Assembly (NCBI RefSeq): GCF_042847215.1
Contig: NZ_AP031500.1
Span: forward strand, 868,001 to 932,000
Reading direction: 5' to 3'
DNA length: 64,000 nucleotides
Source: Gilvimarinus japonicus
GTDB taxonomy: Bacteria > Pseudomonadota > Gammaproteobacteria > Pseudomonadales > Cellvibrionaceae
Shown: positions 25,898 through 34,401 of the stretch, in pieces
Numbering within the stretch: the stretch's first letter is position 1
How the letters are laid out: the number at the start of each line of letters is the position of its first letter
Translations under genes and position numbers: made by a program
The notes under the pieces: generated by a model
Told to the model about the DNA's origin: nothing
What the model saw: the letters and a program-made list of their open reading frames with translations, nothing else
Database searches by the model: none

Positions 25898-27607
25898 TTA
25901 ATCCTTGGTCACTCGGTTGGCTTCTTCTAGGCTGGTTAGCCCTTGAGCTGCTTTGCGCAGCGCCGAGATTCTTAAATTGTTAAATCCCGCTTCAGTAGCG
26001 GCTTTGGCTATTTGCAGCGAGTTCCCCCCTTCCATTATAAGGCTTGATATAGCAGGAGTAATGCGAACTACTTCATACACCCCGACTCGACCTTTATAAC
26101 CTTTCAGGCAGGAATCACAGCCTACTGGGTGGTATAGTTCAAGCTCCTCTCGTGGTATGCCAATATTGTCAAAGCCCTCTTCGGCTAAAATCTCGCTGGG
26201 TATATCGCTGGCTGGCTTTTTGCATCTTGGGCACAGCCGCCGCGCCAGGCGCTGAGCAATAATTAAACTAACGCTGGTAGCCACGTTAAACGCTGGTACG
26301 CCCATGTTAAGTAAACGTGTTAGGGTCTCAGGGGCGCTGTTAGTGTGAAGGGTGGACAATACTAAATGGCCAGTTTGTGCTGCTTTAATGGCAATCTCGG
26401 CGGTTTCTAGGTCGCGAATCTCCCCTACCATCACGATATCCGGGTCTTGACGCAAAAACGAGCGCAGTGCCTCGGCAAAGGTTAGGCCCACTTTGGTATT
26501 CATTTGTACCTGATTAATACCCTCTAAGTTGATCTCCACTGGGTCTTCGGCTGTAGAGATGTTGCGTTCTTCGGTATTTAGAATATTTAGGCCAGTATAA
26601 AGCGATACGGTTTTACCGCTGCCAGTAGGACCTGTGACCAAAATCATACCTTGCGGTTGGTTCAGGGCATCCATGAACATTTGTTTCTGCTCGTCTTCAT
26701 ACCCTAGAGCGTCAATGCCCAGCTTGGCTGAGCTTGGGTCCAAAATCCGCAGGACGATCTTCTCGCCAAACAGGGTGGGTAGAGTGTTTACCCTAAAGTC
26801 GATGGCGCGCGTCTTGGATATCTTCATCTTAATCCGGCCGTCTTGTGGTACACGGCGCTCGGATATGTCCATTTGCGACATCACCTTAAGGCGCGCAGCA
26901 ATGCGTGTGGCAAGGTTGGTGGGTGGGTGGGACACTTCTTGTAAAATACCATCAGTACGCAGTCTTACACGGTAGGTTTTCTCGTACGGCTCAAAGTGAA
27001 TGTCTGAGGCGCCGATTTTAATGGCATCTAGCAGTATCTTGTTGATGAAGCGTACTATAGGGGCCTCATCAGCCTCGTTAACAGTAGCGTCTTCTGTGGG
27101 GGCGCCATTCTCGGTGTCTAAATTGTCTAGGTCTTCGTCATCTAAGCCGCCAAGTGCATCGCCAATGCTCTCTTCGTTGGCGTTAATATAAGCTTCTATC
27201 GCTATGGCTAATTTGTCTGCCTCTACTAAAACGGCCTCAGTATTAATTCCGGTATTAAATTTGATCTCATCAAGCGCATGCAAGTTGGTGGGGTCGACGA
27301 CTCCCACAAAAAGCCGATTGCCGCGCCGAATAAGAGGTAGTGCACGGTGTTTTTCAATCAACTTGGCATCTACCAACTTACTGGGGAGCGTTTGGGGGTT
27401 AATAGCTTTTAGGTCAAAGACTGGGGTGCCAAACTCATCGGCCGCTACCAATGCCAGCGTTCTGGCGTCCAAAACCCCATTTTGTACCAAGTAAACCACG
27501 AAAGGCATTTTTTGTTTGTTGGCCTCCGCTAAGCTACTGCTGGCCAATGTCTCGTTCAGTAGACCGTCATTAACCAGTCGTTTTGCCAGTCCGTTTAGTG
27601 CTGCCAT
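25898..27607 (-). CDS. pilB: Type IV pilus extension ATPase PilB
   Basis: Cytoplasmic hexameric ATPase of 569 residues that powers pilus extension. An N-terminal MshEN-like domain (about 1-150; in Pseudomonas and Vibrio this region binds c-di-GMP) precedes the secretion ATPase core. Walker A is GPTGSGKTVSLY, the Walker B region is IVMVGEIRDLETA, and a zinc-type tetracysteine (CPRC and CDSC) follows. Length is typical. No retraction ATPase gene (pilT) lies in the window. Confidence 0.97.
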   Translation of the reverse strand: MAALNGLAKRLVNDGLLNETLASSSLAEANKQKMPFVVYLVQNGVLDARTLALVAADEFGTPVFDLKAINPQTLPSKLVDAKLIEKHRALPLIRRGNRLFVGVVDPTNLHALDEIKFNTGINTEAVLVEADKLAIAIEAYINANEESIGDALGGLDDEDLDNLDTENGAPTEDATVNEADEAPIVRFINKILLDAIKIGASDIHFEPYEKTYRVRLRTDGILQEVSHPPTNLATRIAARLKVMSQMDISERRVPQDGRIKMKISKTRAIDFRVNTLPTLFGEKIVLRILDPSSAKLGIDALGYEDEQKQMFMDALNQPQGMILVTGPTGSGKTVSLYTGLNILNTEERNISTAEDPVEINLEGINQVQMNTKVGLTFAEALRSFLRQDPDIVMVGEIRDLETAEIAIKAAQTGHLVLSTLHTNSAPETLTRLLNMGVPAFNVATSVSLIIAQRLARRLCPRCKKPASDIPSEILAEEGFDNIGIPREELELYHPVGCDSCLKGYKGRVGVYEVVRITPAISSLIMEGGNSLQIAKAATEAGFNNLRISALRKAAQGLTSLEEANRVTKD

Positions 27608-27729
27608 AGGCTTAAGTGCTTTTGTTCGTGTAGTTGCTAAAATTGTTATCTTAACGCCTTGAGGGGAAAGGCGGTTATATAGACATTTACTTTACGAACT
27701 GTTGAGCGAGTTGGCAATGTTTGTGTGCC

Positions 27730-27770
27730 GACATCCGTATTTTTGTATGTCCTGTGACATTTTTTGTCAC
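27730..27770 (+). promoter_or_regulatory. Candidate PilR-binding cluster upstream of pilA
   Basis: Four TGTC-type elements lie within 41 bases: GACA at 27730-27733, TGTC at 27748-27751, and a 17-bp perfect inverted repeat GTGACA-TTTTT-TGTCAC at 27754-27770. They lie about 70-110 bases upstream of the sigma54 promoter, a normal distance for an enhancer-binding regulator. P. aeruginosa PilR recognises sites containing a TGTC core, so PilR is the likely partner; no pilR gene is in the window. Confidence 0.6.
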
Positions 27771-27839
27771 TATGAGGCGAGATCCGGCAGAGAAAAGGCG
27801 CTTTAGTTCCTGACTACCAGCAGTGGCAGGCAGTAATCT

Positions 27840-27855
27840 TGGCCCGTACCTTGCT
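27840..27855 (+). promoter_or_regulatory. Sigma54 (-24/-12) promoter of pilA
   Basis: TGGCCCGTACCTTGCT matches the sigma54 consensus TGGCAC-N5-TTGCW at all but one consensus position, with the required 10-base distance between the GG and the GC. It lies 73 bases before the pilA ATG. The sigma factor itself, rpoN, is encoded at 51064-52593. Confidence 0.88.
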
Positions 27856-27928
27856 GACTAGTGAATTAGGCTCGTTTCGAGTCAGCTGTACAAACATAAT
27901 TTTACTGTGAGCATTTCTGGAGGCTCTG

Positions 27929-28354
27929 ATGAAAAAACAACAAGGCTTTACACTGATTGAATTGATGATCGTTATTGCGATCATCGGTATTCTGGCGGCA
28001 ATTGCGCTGCCTGCTTACCAAAATTACACCATTCGTACTAAAAACGCCGAGTGTTTGAGCATTGCTGCGTCCCCTAAGTTGGCAGTTGCGGAAACATTTG
28101 TGTCCAATGGTGGTGAAGATTGGCCAGGTACTTTAGCTGCTGCTGGGTATGTCCCCGCTGCGACTAATTACTGCAACGAGGTTGCTTATACAGGTGGTGG
28201 AGTATTTACGGTTACGTCAAAAGATACCGGTGGAGCGGTAACCTATACATTCACCCCTACGGTTGTGGGGGGAGCTGACTCGCCTTCCGCTATTGAGTGG
28301 GTTTGTGAGGGGGCGGGTGATCCAGCTCATATGCCTTCAGAGTGTCGTCCTTAA
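27929..28354 (+). CDS. pilA: Type IV major pilin PilA
   Basis: Prepilin of 141 residues. The leader is MKKQQG, cleaved before F7 by PilD; the mature protein then starts FTLIELMIVIAIIGILA, with the conserved Glu at mature position 5 and the hydrophobic assembly helix. Two cysteines near the C-terminus (in WVCEGAG and PSECRP) probably form the D-loop disulfide. A ribosome-binding site (TGGAGG, 27918-27923) is well placed. Transcription is probably sigma54-dependent, and a strong terminator follows. Confidence 0.97.
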   Translation: MKKQQGFTLIELMIVIAIIGILAAIALPAYQNYTIRTKNAECLSIAASPKLAVAETFVSNGGEDWPGTLAAAGYVPAATNYCNEVAYTGGGVFTVTSKDTGGAVTYTFTPTVVGGADSPSAIEWVCEGAGDPAHMPSECRP

Positions 28355-28386
28355 ATAGTCCGGCTCTGTTGAGTGGATGTTTAAGC

Positions 28387-28415
28387 AAAAAAGGCGTGCG
28401 TTGCACGCCTTTTTT
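28387..28415 (+). terminator. Intrinsic terminator after pilA
   Basis: GGCGTGC at 28393-28399 pairs perfectly with GCACGCC at 28403-28409 around a three-base loop. It is flanked by a run of six A residues upstream and six T residues downstream, which extends the stem. It should end most pilA transcripts before the accessory gene. Confidence 0.93.
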
Positions 28416-28494
28416 GTATCTTTTTGAGAAGTAAAGGCGGCGTATCGCCTCCTCGTTAAAGGGAGGGGTGGGTGTTATTAAAAGGCGGTTAAGG

Positions 28495-29178
28495 ATGGCA
28501 TTACGGTTTAAAGCGTTGCTGGTTCACTTGTTGATCAGCTCGGCAATACTATTGGGTGTTGTGGCGGTTATTTATTGGTGGTGGTTTCCGGGAGCGCTTA
28601 TAAAGCTGGGTGCGATGGAGGGGCTGGCGATTATTGCTTTGGTCGATATAGTGCTGGGGCCGTTACTAACCTTTATTGTCTTTAACCCCACAAAAAAGAC
28701 GCTCAAGTTAGATTTATCTATTATTGCTCTGCTGCAATTATGTGGCTTGGCATACGGCCTGTTGCAACTAGAAAGCCAGAGGGTCGTGGCGCAAATCTTG
28801 ATGGGTGATCAGTTGCACATTGTGCATAAAACCGAAATGGTTGATGCGGGCCATAAGGTTGCCGATATCAAGGAAAAGTTTGGTGAGGTTCCGGTCTCTG
28901 CTTTTTATAATGTATTCGAAGCACCGGGCTTGGTGAGAGGAGAGCTAGCAGCTATTGCGCTTCGTGAAGGTGAGCCGTTATATCAAATTAAATATTATTT
29001 AGTCATAGCTAAAGCAAAGGAGGATGCCGGGCTAAAAAGCAGGCTCGATTTTTGGTTGTCACGCTTAGAGTATGACAAGGAAGAAGGGTGCTACTGGGTG
29101 GAGTTAATCGATAAGTATGTGGAAGGTAAAGCGTGTTTTTCGGCTGACGGTGATGTGTTGACCGTAGAGGCTTATTGA
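28495..29178 (+). CDS. tfpZ: TfpX/TfpZ-family type IV pilin accessory protein
   Basis: Membrane protein of 227 residues from ATG 28495. Several hydrophobic segments fill the first 95 residues, including VDIVLGPLLTFIVFNPTKK, which matches the pilin accessory proteins encoded next to pilA in some Pseudomonas strains; a soluble C-terminal half follows. Such proteins modulate assembly of their cognate pilin. The frame is open to a GTG at 28468, but the ATG has AAGGCGG 6 bases upstream and the homologue-like start MALRFKALLVHLLIS. GC is about 40%, well below its neighbours, suggesting transfer together with pilA. Confidence 0.85.
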   Translation: MALRFKALLVHLLISSAILLGVVAVIYWWWFPGALIKLGAMEGLAIIALVDIVLGPLLTFIVFNPTKKTLKLDLSIIALLQLCGLAYGLLQLESQRVVAQILMGDQLHIVHKTEMVDAGHKVADIKEKFGEVPVSAFYNVFEAPGLVRGELAAIALREGEPLYQIKYYLVIAKAKEDAGLKSRLDFWLSRLEYDKEEGCYWVELIDKYVEGKACFSADGDVLTVEAY

Positions 29179-29310
29179 GTGGTTTAAGTAAACTGAAAGG
29201 ATGCGTGCCCCCAGAATCTTTCAGCTAATCTGGAGGTTACACATGTCACAGCATTACTGTGAGTGCGGAAGTGTATGAACTGTCTGTTTTAAGGTTCGGA
29301 TCACGTGCAG

Positions 29311-30174
29311 CTAGTTTTTGATCCTTAGTGACAGGTCTATTGCTGTGCAGTTTTTAGTTAGCAGCCCCAGCGAAATACGATTTATCCGCAAGAAAGAGCT
29401 TCCATTACGCTTAATCTTTGCTGCATCTACGTTACCAGATAATTCCAGCAGTGCAGTGACAGTCTTGCCTTCTAAGTGCTGATTGACCTCCCTTAAATCC
29501 ATCTCATCCAGCATAATAATATCCGCGCCGCTGGCCAGTGCTTCATCCAGCTCGGTGAGGGTTTCTACTTCTACTTCTAAAGGTTTTTCCGGGGCGATCT
29601 CGCGGGCTTTGGTTACGGCGGCTTTGATGCTGCCAGCGGCGGCTATGTGGTTTTCTTTTATCAAGAATGCATCAAACAAGCCGATACGGTGGTTGTGGCA
29701 ACCGCCGCAGGAGACGGCGTATTTTTGCGCGCTGCGCAGGCCCGGTATGGTTTTGCGGGTATCTAGGATTTTGATGGGTAAACCCTTCACTAGGTCGGCG
29801 TATTCGCGGGCAGTGGTGGCGACGCCTGAGAGCAATTGTACAAAGTTTAAAGCGGTGCGCTCGCCAGTGAGGAGGCAGCGTGCGGGGCCCTCCAGCTCAA
29901 ATAGGGTGCTGTTGGCGGCGGCTTGCTCGCCGTCTTCGATGTGCCAGGTGATCTTTACGTCGGGGTCTAGCTGACGGAAGGTCTCCTCTACCCAGGCTTT
30001 GCCGCAAAAGGTACAGTCTTCCCGGGTTATAACGTGGGCACGAGCGGTTTGTTCGGCGGGTATTAGTAGGGCGGTAATATCGCCGCTGCCGACGTCTTCT
30101 TCAAGAGCTGCGGTGACGTTTTTAATGATGTCACGACGCAGAGAGGGAATGTTGTCGGCGTATTGGGCGAGCAT
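29311..30174 (-). CDS. nadC: Nicotinate-nucleotide pyrophosphorylase NadC
   Basis: Quinolinate phosphoribosyltransferase of 287 residues, making nicotinate mononucleotide in de novo NAD synthesis. Visible family motifs are EEDVGSGDIT near the N-terminus, GERTALNFVQLLSGVAT, DTRKTIPGLR and CGGCHNHRIGL. Its convergent neighbour is the pilin accessory gene, and it is divergent from the DUF1631 gene. The nadC next to pilA and ampD is the Pseudomonas arrangement. The C-terminus is slightly diverged (ELSGNVDAAKI is recognisable). Confidence 0.96.
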   Translation of the reverse strand: MLAQYADNIPSLRRDIIKNVTAALEEDVGSGDITALLIPAEQTARAHVITREDCTFCGKAWVEETFRQLDPDVKITWHIEDGEQAAANSTLFELEGPARCLLTGERTALNFVQLLSGVATTAREYADLVKGLPIKILDTRKTIPGLRSAQKYAVSCGGCHNHRIGLFDAFLIKENHIAAAGSIKAAVTKAREIAPEKPLEVEVETLTELDEALASGADIIMLDEMDLREVNQHLEGKTVTALLELSGNVDAAKIKRNGSSFLRINRISLGLLTKNCTAIDLSLRIKN

Positions 30175-30382
30175 ATCAAAGTCCTGTGCGGGTAAAGTCC
30201 GTTATTGTATGTGAATTGACGCTGGTTGTGGTCGATTTGTCGCCTATCGGCCTGAAGACACTTTGCGCGCCAGTCGTTATAACTAAAAACTCATGTTTCT
30301 TTTGGTTGAGCCGATAAAGTTATAGTTGCCGGGTGTTTTTATCCTTAAATGTGATAGACAGCGCATTACCGGCGTTTGCAAT

Positions 30383-30410
30383 TTGGAGTTTGTGTCCGCG
30401 AGCATATAAT
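30383..30410 (+). promoter_or_regulatory. Candidate sigma70 promoter of the DUF1631 gene
   Basis: A perfect -10 hexamer TATAAT at 30405-30410 lies 36 bases before the start codon. The best -35 is TTGGAG at 30383-30388 with a 16-base spacer, a weak match. The remaining part of the nadC-DUF1631 gap has an imperfect TATAACT/AGTTATA repeat but nothing clearer. Confidence 0.5.
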
Positions 30411-30445
30411 AGAAGCTCAGAGTTCCCCCTTATGGGTTTTCAATC

Positions 30446-32794
30446 ATGTCCGAATCGTCTAACCATGAAAATGTTGTGTCGCTCAGGACCGAGCGTGATG
30501 TAAAAGCAACCCAGGGACGAGAGCCTCAAGCTGTGTTGGTGCGTATGCCGGCGGCTATGCACCTGCTGCGCGAAAAAGCGCGACAGACGTTGCAGGGACT
30601 GCTGCGAAGCTTATTTGATAAAGCCGATGACGCGCTGTTTGAGCTGGCTGATCAGGCGACCAATAATCACGAGCAAAACCTTTATTTTGATTCAATGCGC
30701 CAGGTTCGCTTGCACCGCAAAGATACCGAATCGGCCTTTTTTCAGCATATTGACGTTAACTTCGCGCGTCTTATGGATTCAGGTGCTTTTCCCGAGGCCT
30801 CGGCTGAAGAGGCTCCCGCGAGCCTCGACAACCTTTCTCTGGTTGGGAATGAGGAGCTAGAGGAGATGGTGGCCAGTGAGACGATGGTCAACCGTGCCAA
30901 TGAGCAGTTTGCCGAGCGTGTTCAGCATCTGACCTTGCGTATCGATCATCTTGTTCCTATTAAGGTGTACCAAAAGAACAATCCGGTTGGCTGTGACGCG
31001 GTGTGTGCCGCTTTTATTGAAGCCTCGGGCGATATTGATATCGATGTTAAGGCACGCCTAGTGCTGCTTAAGTTGTTTGATCGTGCGGTGATGTGTCAGT
31101 TGGGTGAGCTGTATGATCAGCTCAATCAGCACTTAATCGAAGCTAATATATTGCCTTCTCTGCGCGGTGGTGTAGGTGCACGAGGTGTGAAACCGACGGC
31201 TAGCCGGCGGACGGCGCAATCAGAAACCCATGAGGCCAGTGGCAATGAATCTCCGGTGGCCGATGAAAATGCCGAGCAATTACTCGGTACACTGCGTGAG
31301 CTATTAAAGGCGCAGGGGGCCGGCGCCGCTCAAACGCATGCCGCTGCACCTGTGGGGCCGAGCCTCTCATCGCAAGATTTGTTGAGTATTTTAACCTTGG
31401 CGCAGCAGCGCTCGGCGCCGCAAGCTGAGCGGGCGCATACCGTCAGTGCCGAGGATATTAAGTCGCAAGTGGGTCACTTGCTGGCTCGCGGCGGTGCCGG
31501 GGAGCGACAAATTAACGATATTGATGAGGATGTGATTAACCTTGTCAGTATGATGTTTGAGTTTATCTTGGATGATCGCAGTCTGGCTTCGCCTATGAAG
31601 GCGTTGTTGGCTCGGCTGCAGATCCCCATGATTAAAGTCGCCATTGCCGATAAATCGTTTTTTGGTAAGGGTGGTCATCCGGCGCGGCGCCTGCTGAATG
31701 AGATGGCGACAGCGGCGTTGGGTTGGCAGGACAGCGGCGAAGAAAATCGCGGCAAAGATATGCTGTATCGTCAGATTGACCAGACGGTAGGCAAGGTGCT
31801 GAGCGATTTTAGTAAAGATGTCGCAATTTTCGATGCCTTATTGCTGGAGTTTCGTGCATTTCAAGAAAAAGACAAGCGACGGGCAAAAATCCTTGAGCAG
31901 CGCACTATCGATGCGGAAGACGGCAAAGCTAAATCGCAGCGCGCGCGCGCCGAGGTTGACGCAGCACTCGAGGAGATTACCGCAGGCGTCGAGTTGCCGA
32001 GTGCCGCCGCCGAACTGCTGGCTAGTGCTTGGTCTAACGTACTGTTTATTACCTGCTTAAAGCAGGGCCCCGACAGCGAAACCTTTGCTCAACAGCTTCA
32101 AACCGGCCGCGAGTTGGTGTGGAGTGCGACGGCGCCTATGACTGGCGATAACCGTCAAAAGCTTCTGAAGTTGGTGCCGCGGCTATTAGCGCAGTTGCGT
32201 GGCGGACTGGAAGATATTGCGTTTAACCCCTATCAGATGGGGCAGCTGTTTAAAGCACTGGAAAAACTCCATTTAGATATTTTGCGGAGTAAGGTTAAGG
32301 CAGAGGCCCCAGTGCCTGTGGTCGAAGCCCCCGCAGTTCCAGCGTCTTCTATGTCGGAGGCTGAGGCCGTGGTGCCAGAGTCACCCGTTGCAGACATTGA
32401 AGCGCCTGAGGTGGTTGGTCAGGCTGGCCTTGAGGTCGGTGCGGCTAGTTCGGATGTCGCAAGTGAGGAGCTTGGTGAGCGAACTGAGGAGGGCGATATT
32501 GACGGTCAGCACTTGGCGTTGGTGTCAAACCTAACTCAGGGAAGTTGGTTTGAGATGTCTTCAGCGGCCGGCGAGACCTACCGTTGTCGCTTGGCGGCGA
32601 TCATTAAGCCTACCGGTAAATATATTTTTGTGAATCGTACCGGAATGAAGGTCGCCGAGGAAGACAAGCCCGGTTTAGCCCGCGCATTAAAAGAGGGCCG
32701 TATTCGTGTGCTGGATGACGGCATGTTGTTTGATCGGGCGCTGGAGTCGGTGATTGGTAGCCTGCGCCAACCGCGAGGTAAGCGAGGGGGGTAA
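30446..32794 (+). CDS. DUF1631 family protein
   Basis: Large, probably cytoplasmic protein of 782 residues with no signal peptide or membrane segment. It resembles DUF1631 proteins found between nadC and ampD in Pseudomonas and relatives. The body is mostly helical, an Ala/Glu/Val-rich linker lies at about 620-680, and a compact C-terminal domain (about 690-782) contains YIFVNRTGMKVAE. The function is unknown; I see no catalytic motif. The start ATG has only a weak ribosome-binding site. Confidence 0.85.
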   Translation: MSESSNHENVVSLRTERDVKATQGREPQAVLVRMPAAMHLLREKARQTLQGLLRSLFDKADDALFELADQATNNHEQNLYFDSMRQVRLHRKDTESAFFQHIDVNFARLMDSGAFPEASAEEAPASLDNLSLVGNEELEEMVASETMVNRANEQFAERVQHLTLRIDHLVPIKVYQKNNPVGCDAVCAAFIEASGDIDIDVKARLVLLKLFDRAVMCQLGELYDQLNQHLIEANILPSLRGGVGARGVKPTASRRTAQSETHEASGNESPVADENAEQLLGTLRELLKAQGAGAAQTHAAAPVGPSLSSQDLLSILTLAQQRSAPQAERAHTVSAEDIKSQVGHLLARGGAGERQINDIDEDVINLVSMMFEFILDDRSLASPMKALLARLQIPMIKVAIADKSFFGKGGHPARRLLNEMATAALGWQDSGEENRGKDMLYRQIDQTVGKVLSDFSKDVAIFDALLLEFRAFQEKDKRRAKILEQRTIDAEDGKAKSQRARAEVDAALEEITAGVELPSAAAELLASAWSNVLFITCLKQGPDSETFAQQLQTGRELVWSATAPMTGDNRQKLLKLVPRLLAQLRGGLEDIAFNPYQMGQLFKALEKLHLDILRSKVKAEAPVPVVEAPAVPASSMSEAEAVVPESPVADIEAPEVVGQAGLEVGAASSDVASEELGERTEEGDIDGQHLALVSNLTQGSWFEMSSAAGETYRCRLAAIIKPTGKYIFVNRTGMKVAEEDKPGLARALKEGRIRVLDDGMLFDRALESVIGSLRQPRGKRGG

Positions 32795-32812
32795 GCCCTT
32801 GCATTGATCCAA

Positions 32813-32840
32813 ACAACGGCAAGCCTAGGCTTGCCGTTGT
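32813..32840. repeat. 28-nt perfect palindrome between DUF1631 gene and ampD
   Basis: Bases 32813-32826 are the exact reverse complement of 32827-32840, with a CCTAGG centre. In RNA it would form a 12-bp stem with a four-base CTAG loop. There is no T-run downstream, so it may be a Rho-type or pausing hairpin, an RNase processing site, or a protein-binding site. It ends 60 bases before the ampD start. Confidence 0.7.
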
Positions 32841-32900
32841 CGTATCTGGGGCGCGCATTGATTATACTGGAGCGCTTTAGGGGCCGATAGAGTCGTCGTT

Positions 32901-33473
32901 TTGTTGCATACTCCAAAGACCATTAGCATTGATGAATCCGGCTGGATGACACCAGCGCGGCACTGCTGCTCGCCTAATTATGGTCCGCGGCCAGAGGGCG
33001 CTGAGGTAAGTTTGCTGGTGGTCCACAATATTAGCCTGCCCCCTGGTGAATTTGGCAATGGTTGGGTCGAGAAGTTTTTTACCAATCGGCTCGATCCGGA
33101 TGCGCATCCGTATTTCTCGAGCATAGCCTCGATGCAAGTCTCATCTCATGTGTTGATTACCCGCACCGGGGAATTGGTGCAGTTTGTCTCTTTTAACGAT
33201 CGCGCCTGGCATGCGGGCCGTTCGTGCTTTTCCGGGGTTACAGAGTGCAATGACTACAGCGTTGGCGTCGAGCTGGAAGGGACCGACACGCTGGCTTACA
33301 CCGATGAGCAGTATTGGGTGTTGGCGCGTCTGACAGATGCATTATTGGCTTATTTTCCGGCACTTAGCCCTGAGCGGATTGCTGGTCATTGCGATATTGC
33401 GCCCGGACGGAAAACCGACCCAGGCGAAGCGTTTGATTGGAGCAAATACTACTCACAGATAACATCCAACTAA
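32901..33473 (+). CDS. ampD: 1,6-anhydro-N-acetylmuramyl-L-alanine amidase AmpD
   Basis: Cytoplasmic zinc amidase that removes the peptide from anhydro-muropeptides during wall recycling, thereby controlling ampC induction where AmpR exists. The zinc ligands are H42 (VVHNIS), H163 (GHCDI) and D173 (KTDPG); E125 is also present. From TTG 32901 it is 190 residues. No ATG or GTG occurs between the upstream stop (32859) and the conserved region, so TTG at 32901 or 32904 is the likely start. A weak purine-rich site (AGGGGC) lies about 17 bases upstream. A TATACT at 32863 is a possible -10 box. Confidence 0.95.
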   Translation: MLHTPKTISIDESGWMTPARHCCSPNYGPRPEGAEVSLLVVHNISLPPGEFGNGWVEKFFTNRLDPDAHPYFSSIASMQVSSHVLITRTGELVQFVSFNDRAWHAGRSCFSGVTECNDYSVGVELEGTDTLAYTDEQYWVLARLTDALLAYFPALSPERIAGHCDIAPGRKTDPGEAFDWSKYYSQITSN

Positions 33474-33486
33474 GGCAGGTCTGCCC

Positions 33487-34392
33487 GTGACATTAATAAG
33501 TTTGGTGATAGTGCTATTGCTGGTGCAGTGGTGGGGGTCGGGTAAGCCCTTGCACCGGGATCAATGGTTTTTTAGTGGCTGGCAATTACTCAACGCAAAC
33601 ACTCGTGTGCAAAGTGCCCCCTGGCTATGCGCCGTCGCCGTCGCTGTGCCAGTTGTTGTGCTGCTGGCGGTCGTTCTTGCCGTTATTGTTTGGCTGCCTG
33701 CCGGCTGGCTCATTGTTCTGAATATTCCGGTGTTGCTGTACAGCTTAGGGCGTGGGGATTTCTCTGGGGCGGTGCACACTTATGTCGAGGCCGCCCATAC
33801 GGGGGATTCGGTCAAAGCCGTGAATGTCTTGGATGGTATGAATCTCGACCCGGATTTACGTGGTGGCCGTAACAATGGTGATTGGACGGCTCTCAATCGT
33901 GAGGCGTTGCGGGTGTTTACCTATCGTGGCTTTGAGCGAATGTTTGCGGTTATTTTTTGGTTTGTAGTGGCCGGTGCGCCAGGGGCACTGGCCTACCGTC
34001 TGAGTGTGTTGTTGTGGGTGCACTTGCTAGAGGTTAATGATAAACGCGCGGCTGTTGTAGCGCGCGCGGTGACGTTAATTGAGTGGCCCGCGGCGCGTTT
34101 ATTGGGTTTAAGCTGGGCCCTGGTTGGGCATTTTGACCTTTGTATGGTGCGCTGGCGCCACTTGTGGTTATCATTGCACACCTTAACACCGGTATTTTTG
34201 GTGTCGGTGCTGCTCGGGGCTATGGGCGAAGAGAGTGAGTGGGCTAAATCTGGTGACTCGCGCCGGTTCCAGCCTGCAGCGCGTATCGAGCCGAGTTATT
34301 CGCTGCACTTGGTCGAGTCCACTGCGAGTATGTTCTCCCGCGCACTTTTGCTCTGGGTGTTTGCCGCAGCCGTCGTAACGCTATTGATTTGA
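33487..34392 (+). CDS. ampE: AmpE-family inner-membrane protein
   Basis: Membrane protein of 301 residues with four or more hydrophobic segments, 13 bases downstream of ampD. The N-terminus (SLVIVLLLVQWWGSG) and the NREALRVFTYRGFERMFAVIFWF block are typical of AmpE/RegX proteins. AmpE was proposed as a sensory partner in beta-lactamase induction, but its molecular role is not settled. The start is GTG with a GGCAGG site about 7 bases upstream. Confidence 0.92.
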   Translation: MTLISLVIVLLLVQWWGSGKPLHRDQWFFSGWQLLNANTRVQSAPWLCAVAVAVPVVVLLAVVLAVIVWLPAGWLIVLNIPVLLYSLGRGDFSGAVHTYVEAAHTGDSVKAVNVLDGMNLDPDLRGGRNNGDWTALNREALRVFTYRGFERMFAVIFWFVVAGAPGALAYRLSVLLWVHLLEVNDKRAAVVARAVTLIEWPAARLLGLSWALVGHFDLCMVRWRHLWLSLHTLTPVFLVSVLLGAMGEESEWAKSGDSRRFQPAARIEPSYSLHLVESTASMFSRALLLWVFAAAVVTLLI

Positions 34393-34401
34393 GGAAAAAG
34401 C

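Larger units (their letters stand above)
27608..27928. promoter_or_regulatory. pilB-pilA divergent regulatory region
   Basis: A 321-base non-coding gap between divergently transcribed pilB and pilA. It holds the sigma54 promoter for pilA and an upstream cluster of TGTC/GACA elements, both listed separately. I found no tRNA gene, although Pseudomonas often carries tRNA-Thr near pilA. I could not define the pilB promoter. Confidence 0.7.

Noticed and set aside
28355..28494. tRNA-Thr near pilA as in Pseudomonas
   Set aside because: The only stem is the pilA terminator; no cloverleaf or TTCRA loop is present here or in the pilB-pilA gap.
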